A stretch of 64,000 nucleotides of DNA, from positions 20,313,621-20,377,620 of the forward strand of contig JANCRA010000004.1 of the NCBI GenBank assembly GCA_024362935.1, written 5' to 3'. Positions within the stretch are counted from its first letter, which is position 1. The number at the start of each line of letters is the position of its first letter. Both the position numbers and the translations under genes were made by a program. Of the stretch, positions 38,250 to 50,960 are shown one piece after another. This DNA is from Setophaga petechia (taxonomy: Eukaryota; Chordata; Aves; Passeriformes; Parulidae). A model generated the notes under the pieces. That model was not told the DNA's origin. It saw only the letters and a list, made by a program, of their open reading frames with translations, and did no database searches.

Positions 38250-40628
38250 TTCTCTGGTGTTCCGGCAGGTCTTGTCCTGGTGGGGGACTTCAAACACACC
38301 AACGATGTCTGCTGGAAAACCAGCACAGCAATCAGTAGGCAATCCAGGAGACTCCTGGAATGCATGAGGATAACTTCCTAAGCCAAGTGATAGGAAAACC
38401 TACCACAGGAAATGCAGTGCTAGATACCATAGTCACCAGCATAGGTGAGCTAATCAGGGATGTCAATATTGGGGGCAGTCTGGGCTGAAGTGATCACACA
38501 CTGATGGGGAGTCTTGAGGAATATAGGTCAGGTAAGGAGTCAAAGCTGGGCCCTGAACTTTAGCAAGGCAGATTTCCAACTCTTCAGGGAGATTGTCAGT
38601 GGAATCCCCTGGAAAATGGCTCTTACGGGCAAGGGAACAGAACAGAGCTGCTAGATCTTTAGGGAAGTCTTCCATAGAGCACAACAGCTGGCAATCCTCA
38701 GGAGCAAGAAGACGGGCAAGGAAAGCATGAGACAGAGTGACAGAGTAGGGAACTGCTGGTCAAACTAAAGGAAGAGAAGCAAATGCAGACAGTGGAAAAA
38801 AGGACAGCCTGGGAAAGGTGTAAACATGAACCATGATTATATCAAGAGAGGGAGAGGAAGGCAAAAGCAAAACTGGAACTGGACATGACAAGGGACACAA
38901 AGAATCACAAGGGCTTCTACAAGTATGTCAATCAGAAAAGGAAGTTCAAAAAGAAGGTATACTGCCTCTGATAAATAACACTGTGACCAAGTAACAACTG
39001 ATCAGGAGAAGGCTGAGGTACTCACAAACTTTTTGCCTGTTTTCAGTGGCAGCTCCTTTCTCATATCTCTTAAGGGGATGAACAGCAGGATGGCACTGGG
39101 GTGTCAAAGTGCTCCCAATTATAAGTAAATATTGGGTTCTTGACCCCCGGAGGAACTTGAATTTGCACAAGTCTATGGGACCTGATGGGGAAATCCATCG
39201 ATGTTGTTTCCAAGCCACTCTTCATGATATTTGAAAAGTCATGGCAGTCAGGCAAAATCTCAGTGGACTGGAAAAAGGGAAACGTTGTACCCATCTTTAC
39301 AGAGGGAAGAAAGGAAGACCCTGGGAACTAAAGCCCTGTCAGCCTCCCTTCTAGGCCTGAGGAGATCATGGAACAGAAGCTGTGCTAAGGCACATGGAGG
39401 ACAGGGAGGTGATTCAAGCCAGCATGGCTTCAGTAAGGGAAGGTCCTGCCTGACCAACCAATTGACTTTCTGTGATGGAGTGATTACATCAGTGGGCAAG
39501 GGAAGAACTACAGATGCCATTTATCTGGACTTCTGAAAACTTTTGACACAGTCCCCCACAACATCCTTCTCTCTAAATTGGAGAGCAATGGATTCAACAA
39601 ATCAGTAGATTAGGAATTGGTTGGACAATTGTCTCAGAGTCCCAATGGGTATTAGTGACAAGTGGTGTCCTGGGGTCCATATTTGGACCAATGTTATTTA
39701 ATGTCTTCATTAATGACACAGAGGGATTGAGTGTGAATTTAAAGCAAATTTGCTGATGACACCAAGCTGTGTGGTGCACTTGACACACTTGAAGGATGGG
39801 ATGCCATCCAGGGAGACCTGGACTAGCTAGCCCATGGGAATCTCAGGAGGCTTACCAAGACCAAGTGGAAGGTGCAGCGCCTGGGTCAGGACAAGCCCCA
39901 GCACCAACACAGGCTGGAAATTAACAGATCAGAGCAGCCCTGCCAAGAAGGACTTGGGGATCTGGGGAATGAGAGGCTGGACATGACCCAGCCATGGGCA
40001 CTCCCAGCCCAGAAATCAAACATGTCCTGGGTTGCATCCAAAGCAGCGTGGGCAGCAGGGCCAGGGAGGGGATTCTGCCCCTCTGCTCTGCTCTGCTGAG
40101 ACCCCACCTGCAGGGCTGCTCAGAAAGGACATGGACCTGCTGGGGTGAGTCCACAGGATGCCACCAAGTGGATCAGAGGGAAGAGAGCACCACTCCTGTG
40201 AGGGAAGTAATTTTCTCATTATTTGGGCTGATAGAATTGGAATTGCTCAGACTGTAAAAGAGAAGGCTCTGGAAAGAACTAATTATGACTGCCTAGTACC
40301 TGAGGAGAATTTACAGGGAAAATGAAGCAAGACTACTTACAAGATCATGTTGTGACAGGACAAGGAGGAATGGGTTGAAATTGAAAGAGAGTAGGTTTAG
40401 GTTAGATACTAGGAAAAAAGTCTTAACTGTGAAGGTGGTGAAGTGCCAGAACAAGTTGCCCAGTGAACAGTTGTGAATGTCCCATCCCCAGAGCTGTTCA
40501 AGGCCAGGCTGGATGGGGACTCTGAGCAAACAGGTCTAGTTCCAATCCCCTACAGCAAGGGGATTGGAACTAGAACCTTTTGATCTTCAAGGTCCCCTCC
40601 CAGCCCAAACCAGTCTATGATTCTATAA
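38250..40628 (+). mobile_element. Long CR1 LINE copy, 5'-truncated, ORF2 broken
   Basis: At about 38268 the + strand encodes LVLVGDFKHTNDVCWK, the end of the CR1 endonuclease domain. This is followed by SRQSRRLLECM. RT signatures follow: [18 protein letters not shown] near 39410, then DAIYLDF and a stop followed after a frameshift by FDTVPHNILLSKLE near 39545, then MLFNVFIND near 39690 and the catalytic KFADDTKLCG (FADD at 39749-39760). The C-terminal part passes 40020-40260. The 3' end carries the doubled-arm hairpin at 40535-40574 and finishes ATCTTCAAGGTCCCCTCCCA ... AGTCTATGATTCTATAAC. Many stops and frameshifts make it inactive. Its 5' edge is uncertain between 38150 and 38260. All minus-strand ORFs in the span (38025-40529) are shadows. 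Confidence 0.93.
40535..40574 (+). repeat. Perfect 17-bp stem/6-nt loop in the CR1 3' end
   Basis: TCTAGTTCCAATCCCCT (40535-40551) is perfectly complementary to AGGGGATTGGAACTAGA (40558-40574) around ACAGCA. It lies about 55 bp upstream of the CR1 terminus, in the 3' untranslated part. That part of the family is thought to be recognised by its own reverse transcriptase. The pairing continues as AGG/CCT after a 1-nt bulge. Confidence 0.97.
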
Positions 40629-40785
40629 CTATCCATCTGCATTGAAGCCAAATCTCTGTGTTGTGTGCCTTTGCCTCTTGACTTAATTTGAGTTCATTTG
40701 AAGGCAAAATCTAGCCTGTTGTGTATTACAGAATTGATTATCATGATTTTGCTTAATAGGACTTTTAGTATCTGTCCTGTACTTA

Positions 40786-41179
40786 TGTGACGGTGATCAC
40801 AGGGGTTTTTAGAGGATGGAAGAGTCAGGGATCTTGATTCCATGATCAGAAGGCTTGATTTATTATCTTATGCTATATATATATAACATTATAACTATAC
40901 TACATAGGAATAGAAAGGAAAGGAGCTTCTTCAGAAGCTGGCTAAGCTAAGAATAGAATAGAAAGAACAATAACAAAGGTCTGTGTCTCGGCAGAGAGCA
41001 ATAGCAGCTCCACCGTGAGTGGTCAGTAAATCCAAACATCTACAGAAGATCGATCACAGGTGGACCTGTTACATTCCACAGCAGCAGATAATAATTGTTT
41101 ACATTTGTTACTGAGCTTCTTCTTAGCTCCAACAGGAAAAATCCTAAGAAAGGATTTTTCACAAAAGGTGTCTGCGACA
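40786..41179 (-). mobile_element. Solo LTR, ERVK-like, with TACTTA target-site duplication
   Basis: Read on the minus strand it begins TGTCGCAGACACC and ends GGTGATCACCGTCACA, giving TG...CA termini. TACTTA is present directly before it (40780-40785) and directly after it (41180-41185), a perfect 6-bp duplication as expected for class II elements. The minus strand carries a TATATATATAGC-type region, and AATAAA is the complement of 40859-40864. The U3 start has a 9-bp hairpin (41136-41144 with 41152-41160). Length is 394 bp with no internal viral sequence. It inserted 157 bp after the end of the CR1 copy. It resembles short LTR families seen in passerine genomes. The minus-strand ORF at 41023-41208 is a shadow. 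Confidence 0.92.
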
Positions 41180-44100
41180 TACTTACTTTGAGTAAGTTTG
41201 AAGAACATCTAGGGAAGCTCTTTCACTTCTATTAGTATAACTTCATGCGAGCACCTTGCTTATTTATTTTTTTACAAGCAAACTGAATTCAACCGCCACC
41301 CAGTAAAAGACATGTAATTAATAGTGCTATACTGAGAATCTGACACAGTTACTTTTTCCCTGGATACTGACAAGTTTCATGAACAAAAGTGAATAGCCTA
41401 TGTTGAAAGGCTGGTAAAGTGGCAAATAATACTTCTCATTGTTATTCTCAGAAGCAATCTTTTAATTAGAAACACAGCTATTGATCTAACAATGCAATGA
41501 GAAGTATGTTAATAAATACCAGAGGACCATGTGACATTTGTGTTGCATAGTGCTTCTTAGAAAGCAGCATCCATGTGAAACACAGGCTACTCTGAGCACT
41601 GAAAATTGCCAGGGAAAATTGCTTGCCCTCAGTGTTATTTTTGCTATTCTCTCAGAGAAATGAACATACATAATTTTTTAGGGTGCTTCACCACCTCCTC
41701 TGGATTCTTGAATTCTTTGAGAGAGGACAAGGATGGGAGAAGAGACCTCAGTAAGGAGCCCATTATAGCAGTTTTACCACCCATTTTGTTACTTGAACAC
41801 CTTTGCTATTTTCACCTGGGGAAACAAACGTCGTGCCCTTATAGAGAAAGCCACCCAGGCTGACACAGCCACTTGCTACTAATTTCAAACAGCTGGGAGT
41901 AAATATCCCAGTTGAGTGAAATTAAATTAATATAGCTAATTTCACATTCCTGTGGTGGGGATACCTTCTTCTACTGCTGGTTGTTTTACAGCTCCCTAGC
42001 CTGCAGAAGATCTCATTTTCACTCTGTGACAACCCTGGCCCTTCCTGAGTTGCCAAGGGGGCATTTTGGGCAGGTGGTGGACCTTGACTGCCAACATACC
42101 CAGAAGTGCTCCTTTTTGCAGGGGTGAGTTTTTCTTTTTGTGCAATAGAATTTTAGGGGTTCATTCTAGGCTGGTCTGTTAGTTTTTCTCCCTTACATCC
42201 ACTCTGAGTTGTTTCTAATACTGCTGCTATGCCCTGTCTTGAACTTTTAGGCATAGCCTAAATGGGGCTGCTGCACTGCTGGCCTCTCTGCAGCAGTCAG
42301 CTGCTAATCTGAGTACTAAGCCAGGCTATCACCATCATCAAATTCTTGCACTTTCCTCTGGTATACGCTTCATGTAACTGCACTTGTATGCCCGCATGCA
42401 GAGGTGCAGGATTAATCCCTGACTGGCTTCTAGTGGCCTGTCTTGAGACCATTTTGGGAATGAATGAATATAGGACAAACTGCAATGACTTTATCATTCA
42501 AAATTTATACAAATTAACTACTCCTTAAAAACCAGTGATCTTGCCTGAAAGTGTGAGCAATGTTTATGACAGAGAGCATACAATAACATTTCAGGGAGTT
42601 AGTTTCAACAATAATTTCTACCCAACAAATACTGTAAAAACTATAAAAGCAATCACCATAATGACTCCTTGTCACAACTCTGCCCCATTCTCTGGGCCCC
42701 TCACTGTCAATGAGGAATGTGGTTTCTTACAGGCATTTATTAAATACTCTGAGTTTAAACTGTTCTACCCACAAAGTTTAATATGCAGGCTTGATGGCAC
42801 TAAAATTACTGATGATTTGGTTTGCAGATTACTAGTTGTTGTGGTTGTAAATATGTTGTCGTGCAAATGCCTACGAGATGCTGTTCATTAAGGCAGAGAC
42901 TTTTTAATTTTATCTGGGGCTGTATTTCAAAGATGAGACATTCTTCCCAAAGATGCTTATAACTGGAATTACTTAGCAGGAGTACAGAAAGCATATAAAG
43001 TCTGATCCTAATGCTAATCAGTGGGTTTTCAGAAGAGCTCAGTTATCTCCTACAGAAGGCTTTTGGGCAAACAGGTCAGGTCAATGTGAAAACCAAATAG
43101 TGCAAAAACAGGCCATCGCCCCTTGACAAACCAACTTTTTGCAAAAGTGCTCCAATGAATACTTATTTTCAAATCCTCCAGGTCAGAAAAAACACATGTT
43201 ATGTTACTGACTACTTATGTGCCTTATATCTTTTGCTTAGGATCTTTGGGGGAATATGACTTAGGACCTTTTTGGGAACTATATCTTACTCCACAAAACA
43301 GTATTAGTTGTTCCAGTCATGATACAGGAAGGAGTAGGATAAATCACAGCCAGTGATGACACACATTGAGGGACCATGTATTCATGGGTTTTCAAAAAAA
43401 CATCATAAGAAGTTTATGATGTGATCATGTAGAAGCCAGTAAGTGTGTGTCTAGTGCTGGAAAATCTGGCACTATTTATTCCAAGATGCATTTTTTTCTG
43501 GTTGTCAGCTACACACAACTGAATCCTCTCTGTACTGCTCTACCTTGTGTTGTCTTCATGACACCAGTGAGATCAAAAACAGGTCAGTCAAAATTACCCA
43601 AACTGCTGTTTTTAGTTGATTATTCTTGACATCGTCTTATGTCTTGTTCTTACTTAGGATCAAAAAATGATTCTCTGAAATGCAATCAACCATCCATGCT
43701 CCTGAACCACAGATTCATTTAGAACCACTGCTTGAAAAATGCTTATTGTAATGGAAACAAAAATAAATTATTAGGAGCTGGAAAATAAAAGTATTTAAAC
43801 TTTGTACAAAATATTATTAGGAATCCAAATATCTACTGTTTACTTAAAATCATCATTATTTCTCCCCTAATAAATCTTCACTTAAATTGCCAATAATCTT
43901 CAAGAACATGTAAGATTTTTTGATGTGGAGTGCAGTAGTATATAAACTGCAGAAATGGCAAGCTGTCTGCTGTGTAGCACAGCCCGGTATTTTGTGGAAC
44001 AGTGGCAGTACTGGCCACATGTTACATAGTGATGCCATCATAAAATATTGTTACTCAGTGTTCCCCAGAAGAACAAAAGAAAACGTAAAATGAACAGAGG

Positions 44101-45029
44101 AAAAATATAGTTGGAAAGGGTGTCTTTTTCCTCAAGTACTGAAACTCAGCTGCAGAGTTTGACTCTGCCCTTAACATCCATTCCATTCTTACTGGAATCA
44201 CTAGTTTGATGGTCAGGCCAGATCTCTTTTTATTATGTGGTAAAGTTCCTTTTTAACTCTTTTTAAAAAATTAAAATGCATAAGAGAGCCTGAAGTCAGC
44301 GCTGTCTCTCACAATTGAAGTGGTGGAGCTACTGCTATATTCATAATTTAGGAGAGGGACATAAAAAGCTAAACATGAGAAAATTCAAACCAGTAATGTA
44401 ATGAGTGTTTTATAAAATGCTATTCTTGGATTTCCTAAAGGAAGCTCCAGGTACCCCTTAACAAAATGGGGGAAGAGGGCTGAAAATTATATCTTCATGT
44501 TACACACACATAAAATAAACTAGTTTTGGTTTATTCCTCCACATCCAGTTACTATAGAGGATGGGATAGTAGATTTTACCTTCTTGGGCATCAAGTAATA
44601 GATAATCAATGTTGTTTAATTAAAGTAGCCATGAGTAGCATTTCTTCAAACACAAAGCTCACGGCATGTGGGCATATGCTTAGAAGAATTTTCTTTATTT
44701 ACCACTGAGCTAGTTAGGCAGAAAGTGTTTTGGTGACCATTGGCAAGGATTTCAATAAACTAGAGAATTTGCATGTAATTGTCTATACCATGCACCTCAC
44801 TTGTCTGTATCTCATATCCTCACATCTGAATATGGAAAACAGAAGATGTTTTTGGATCATGTGGTGGTAACTATGTTAGTGGATAGACATAAATTGCAAA
44901 ACCTCTGTTTACTGTCACTTACGTGGAAGAAACTGGCTAATTTTGTACTTAGTTAGGCACATGGCACAGTGGTCCTGACATGCATTATTATTTCCTCTAT
45001 ACAAATGAGGCATGCCTCATTCGTATGTG

Positions 45030-45195
45030 GCAACTTTGTCTCGGGGTGGATGTCTCGGGAAAGGGTGAGCTCCCTACAGGGAGCGTTACCGGGATTACAG
45101 TAGGATTAATGGCGCACAGCTTGCTTCCCTACCTGCGTTTTGAAGACTCCAAGCAAAGACTGCCTGTCAGTCAGTGGGAAGAAGTCTCTATGAAC
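45030..45195. other. CpG-containing, GC-elevated island in AT-rich desert
   Basis: Within about 150 bp there are several CpGs (TCGGGG, TCTCGGG, AGCGTTACCGGG, GGCGCAC, TGCGTTTT), against a flank that is nearly CpG-free. It contains a perfect GCTCCC-TACA-GGGAGC hairpin (45069-45084). A 78-codon + frame (44980-45216) crosses it but shows no domain and no clear splice sites. It may be an unrecognised repeat fragment, a conserved element or an exon. I cannot decide. Confidence 0.35.
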
Positions 45196-45472
45196 AGAAA
45201 GGCCTTAGAAATGTAAAGCCTAATGATTATAGATGGCACTGAAGGAAGTGTATCCATGACATGTAAAACACCTGGTGTTACAGCCTCTCCTGTGATACTA
45301 CAAAACTACAAATCACTAACCTTACCCACTGCTGTTGTGTAGCATTTCTGAGCAGTTTTACTCTGCCCACCGGGGAAGGGGTTTTAAATTAGCATATATA
45401 TTTCCACCTACATATAAATTTTAGAAAGCTGAACCTTTGATGAAAACTGAGCCTTTCGTTATCTTCATATAG

Positions 45473-45500
45473 ATAAAGTTTATATTATAATAAACTTTAT
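45473..45500. repeat. AT-rich inverted repeat, 11-bp perfect stem
   Basis: ATAAAGTTTAT (45473-45483) pairs with ATAAACTTTAT (45490-45500) around a 6-nt ATTATA loop. AT-only stems of this kind can extrude as cruciforms. No associated gene is seen. Confidence 0.93.
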
Positions 45501-48500
45501 TAAGCATAAAGTGTATAGCTCAGCCAGTATGAAAACTCTAGCTTCTTCCATCTTACCTGCGTTAGTTTTTCAATTGTTGATGGCATCATAGGAAATTACT
45601 GACAAGCTGACAGTATTCTACAATGCAGTGAATGCCATTTTCTTTCTCCATGTAGTGAAGATCTGCTCATACATGTTAAAACATTACAACAAAAAAAACC
45701 AAACTGCTGTCTCAGTTCATAAAGATACAATGCAGGCCTACAATACATGCATGCTGGTTTTGCTTTATCTTTCACTCTGAACTTTGACAGAAGAACAAGA
45801 CAATATACTTGGTCAAAGCCAGGAGGGAAGTGAGGAGAAGAAGAAGTAATATGTAGCAGGGAAATGTAAATATTAACACATAATAATCTAAAACCACAGT
45901 AAGTAATTAGGATTGATTAAGTAATTTCATCCATAGTTTTTCATTATTTACATACAGTTCTTTCTTATTATAACACAAACTTCTTTTCCAGAATAAAGGC
46001 TTCCAACCAGTAGCCCTCTTACACTTTCACTTCACAAAGACACAGTACAGCACAAAAATATTGCATATCATCTTCAATGATGTAGTGCAGGCAAATAGAT
46101 TTACAAATCTAAGCAGTCAGAACAACTGCTAATGTCAAAGATATATAAAAGCAGATTTTACAAATTAGGATTCAAATAAGAGAAAGAAGGTTAACACAAA
46201 ACTGCATTATGATAGCCCCATGAAAGTCTTTATACGTTGAATATAGGAAAAATTATACATTGTATCACAAAGGACCAGCTTTTGAAAATAAGTATGCATG
46301 AAATAAAATATCCATTTCAGTGGATAAAGTGCTTAAATTAAAAAAAAATGGCATCTGGTTACAGACAAATATAATGATTGTTGCGAGAGGTTTTTTTAAA
46401 AGATAGATATGAAGATATCTTTGTTATAGATATGAATTCAAGCAAGATAGAAGATGTTGCAAAAATATAGGCCAGTCTCTCACAGACTGGCAAGTGAAGT
46501 AGCTAAAAAGACACTGCAACAACATCTCAGAGAATTTGTGACAAATACAAAGATTACAGGACTTTAAGCTTCTCTTGTGCAGATAGAGGAAGTCCTTTTA
46601 TTGTCTTACATTTCTCATAATTATTGTGATTAAAATATGCATGATGCAATAAAATACATGAAAAAAGTAGATCCTCGTGAGAATTCATCTGGTAAATAAC
46701 TTTTGTGGTTAAAGCTCTGAATTGCAGATGGTAATTCAGAACTCAATCTTGTCTGCTTTTCCCATGTAAAAATGTTAGCATAGCAGGCTTTGACACACTC
46801 ACTGTGTAAATAAATGATGGTTCTAAATAATCTAGTCTGAAATTCAGTTAGACATCAATTGTTCCCTGATATGCTGGCAAAGTTAATATAAATCAAAGTG
46901 CTACAGAACTAGAGCATTTTACTTCTGACTTTGAGTAACCTCAGCCACAAAAGTCCTGCTTGCTCATCCATGCAGCATTATCTGCTCTTGTCTCAGTGTG
47001 TCTTTTAATACATTTTGATAATATATATTGATCAGTTTGATGAAAACTGACAGATAGGAAGTTCTTGTATGACTGAAGGGTTTAGTTTTCCATGTCTAAA
47101 ACCGGTGATGTTTATTTGCAAATACTCCTTCAATTGCTCAGAAATTTGTGTCTACTGCAGCAGTTGATTTGACTGCAATATCACATCTTTCTCAAAGGTA
47201 AGGTTTAATTTTCTTAGTCTAGACAGTTTTCTTCAGTTTCTTAGTATTTGCATACTTAGTACCATGATTATCTTTATCTTCAACCACTACATGAAAGGCT
47301 TTTAGCTTTTAAATTCAGATTCTATGAGCACACATTACATGATAAAACAAATTATAATGCAGACTAAATATCATAAAAATTAGGATTTTACTTCAATTTT
47401 CACCTGTTTTGTTTTTTCAAAGACCCTACCGAGTTCCTTTCCATTACTTCTGATTTCTTCCTTGAATAAAAGAAATATTGAGGCCCTTAAGATTCTGTCA
47501 TCTACTTACATGCCTGACTCAGTACAAACCAGTCAGATAAATCTACCAGAGACAATCATACTTCAAATGTTTTCTAGAAGTGTTTCTGTGATGATTCAGT
47601 CCACATATGGATTTGAATTTTGAGTTGCCAACTGTCATGAATTCAAACTAGAACGTCACCACTTCCTGCCAGTTGTAAACCCAAAAAAGAAAAATTATTT
47701 CATCTTTTCACCTGTTTCTCTGATAGTGAGAATATTTTCTGCCTCGCCTGAAAGGAAAATACTATCTATATTCTTTTTTCTGTATATCTTTTTTCACTGC
47801 TTCCTGTATTTCTACCATTTTGCAACTGTTTAATCCATCAAGTAGAAACTGCTGCTCTTTGCATAGTGAGCTGCAGGGCTGAGAAATTTAATATGGAACA
47901 TGATAGCCTCCTAGTTATTAACATTAAAATCTCTTCCAGCATTTTACTGGTTGCTTAAAAATACATTTTTGTTACAACATAATAGTGCATTCATGGTCAC
48001 AATTGTATACAGGTAGAAGTTGTTCTCCTTTCTCAAATATTTGCAAGAAACATAAACAAAAAACATGTGTTTCAAATATTCCCCTGAATACCTTTTTCCA
48101 CTCCTATGTGTATGTTGCAGCGATTTGAGTACTCTGCTGTTTCAAAATCCTATCATTTACTCTCATATTTTATAATATATTCTTTATCTTTCTACATTTT
48201 GAAACGTGTTTTGTCCTCTAACCTGAAGATTTCTCTTCCTCAACACGGACCTTTATATTTGCTCAATCTCTGTAATTGTCACAAGAACAATTCCAGCTTT
48301 CAAATATGTCATTAGGTGTCTTTGTGCTAATAATCCTTGCTGTTTGTCCGCATTGCTAATCTTTATTAGCTTGGCCAACTTAGGGGTAAGAAGTCTGTGC
48401 CTTTTGCTTAGAAAAACACATTGTGACTGAGTGGGTGTTCCAACCATGGAACATCTTCACGATTGTTTTGATATTCAAAACCCTTTCACTAAGAAAGATT

Positions 48501-50931
48501 TCTCCAATGCTCAAATATCTTGATGGCTCAACATTTCAAAGTATGCTTTGTGCTGTCCTGGCATTCGCATTGATTGCTAGCATAAGAGATGGGCCAAAAC
48601 CCAAAGACTCTGTATCCAACCCCTCTCCTTCCTCCACACCTTCTCTTGTGGAAACTTTGGAAAGCTGAATACAGACACAGAGCTGAGTATTGCAAATTGG
48701 CTAAACACAAATCCCACCTCCACCCTAGGGGTTTTCCGAATCCTGATCCAAAATGTACTTCCTAGTCTTATTTTTTGTCTCATTTCTTCTTAAGATTATT
48801 AAAACTTGCAAATTCTTCCCTTCGTTATATTTTGGCAGTTTCACATGGTTTAGGTTCACTCATGATGGTCTGTGCCTGCTTATAGAATCTCAGTTTTGAT
48901 AAGAAGAAAATGGAAATGTAATTGAATCCCATTTCCAATGCAAAAGGCCATATAAATTATTTCCTATGCTTTACTTCCATAGAAGGAAAAATGAGACAAG
49001 ACAAAAGCCCTCAAATTACATGTTGAAAACCCTATGAGGTTTTTTGTTTGATTTGGGTTTGGTTTTATCAGTAAAGAAATTTATAACTCAACTGACTTCC
49101 AGATACAAAAATATAAGCTCTGTTTCTGCAGTATTCATAAGCAGTATTATCTGCCCCAAGTGCTGCTGTGTAATCTCTCTAAAATCACAGGCTTGATAGT
49201 TTGAATAATGAGACTTCTCATTAATTACATGTTTGTATCTTCTGTCAGTATCTGTTTTCTGATTAATTTTTGCAAACAGCATGCCTAGAAACTTTCATGA
49301 AGAACAAAACTCACATATTGACCTGGTATCTGAAGTCAGGCCTATGATTTAAAAACACAACAATGACTGTTCATTGATTTTCAAGAGTTATTGACTTAGA
49401 ACAAGTCTCTTACTTGCGTGAAGTTTATTGCAAGATCTGAATGTTCTGTAAGGCAATGGAAATACTCTGCAATTAATGTCACTTTGCCATACATATTTAA
49501 GTCAGATTTTCTTTCATGTGATTTCTCATGGAACTTAGGCACCATATGGGTCCATATAGCTAAGGCTGCTAGTTTGCAACTTCAGAAATGTTGTATGATT
49601 CTGTCCTCTGTTAGTGCCTTCGTGTAAAATTATGGGTAAATTACTTAATCTCACTTAATCTTACTGTACTTACACTGCCCTGTTTTTACAACAGAAGCTG
49701 ATCATTTTCTGTGTTTTGTGGGCTGCTTGAAAAGCAAGGCAAGTTAAGTTTTAGAGCAAGCTGAGATACAGCACTGGCTGGGAGGCAAAAGGCATGGAAA
49801 GAGTGGAGATAAGTAAGGCTTCTTGAAAAAGCTTCTGAAAGTAGACTTCAAAAGGAGCATACAGCAGCACAACAATACAGGAAATTGTCTTGTGTGAAGA
49901 AATAAGCCTGAGAAAGAAATTATGTTGGAAGAATGATATATAAGTGGTTGCCTTTTTCACCTGGAATTCTCTGTCAAAACAGGAGGAGGAAGTAATTTTG
50001 CACCTCCTGTTGCAGAATTTCCCTCTTTTGTTGTTGTAACTTAGGTTGTCAAGCATGTCAGTTCAAGATGTTTGGCTCACCCACTAAACTGCCACACCCT
50101 TACAATGAAAAAATTGAACATAATGTTAAATTGTTGTGAAAAAACCCTTCAGGAGTCTGTAATCGTTTAGACATTTTAGTGAAATTTTGTTTTAGATTTT
50201 ACTGCTGCCAAAGGTCTAGGTCTATTACTGAAATAAAACTGATATCATCATTCATAAGTATGATATGGTAACAAACTAGAAAGGAAGGGGGGAGTTCTCT
50301 ATAGCTCATTACTTCAATAAGTACAGTTAAATTTCAAGAAAGAAGCAGCCCCCATATAGGAATTCACTCCAACTTTTTCCATCATTCCCATGGAGAAAGC
50401 AACGGTTCAACTTCAATATTTAAAGCTTAAAATGTTTCATGTGGAAGCATCTCACAAGTCTGATTTCTGTTCAGCCAAACAAAATGGATAAAGCAATGTT
50501 ATATATCCTCCCTGTCTTGAGACCTCACCTCACATAAGATTGTGAGCGTTGAACACAGAGAGATCACAGCACACCTGTTCCTAAGTGGCATCATTTCACT
50601 CCAGGGCTCATGGCAACCAGTCTCCTGTAAAGGGCAAAGACCTGGTGAATCTGGAGGCTGAACTATGTATCTACTTCCTTTCTAGGTATGAATAAGGAAT
50701 TTCTTATTGCTCAGAGCTGTATTGTTCCTCATATCTTACTTTTGAGTCTTATCTCAAGTTGAATGTGTAGGTAAAGGTTTTTATGCATCAGCACCTTAAC
50801 CTTTGGGGAAAAGGGCTTTCATCATCTTACATCATGTATATCTAAATAAGCTGTACCTAGACACTCCAGAATATTACAGTCCTTATAACTTTCATTCTAG
50901 TTTCTTTGACAGCCTTTGAAGGCATTCAGGA

Positions 50932-50960
50932 ACACACACACACACACACACACATACACA
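50932..50960. repeat. (CA)n microsatellite
   Basis: About eleven uninterrupted CA dinucleotides are followed by an interrupted TACACAT tail. It is a simple repeat, likely length-polymorphic. Confidence 0.97.

Noticed and set aside
38025..38365. Two overlapping minus-strand ORFs of 105 and 109 codons
   Set aside because: Antisense shadows of the CR1 copy, whose coding strand is +.
50932..50960. CRISPR-like or regulatory repeat
   Set aside because: It is a plain CA microsatellite; no spacers, and the organism is a vertebrate.
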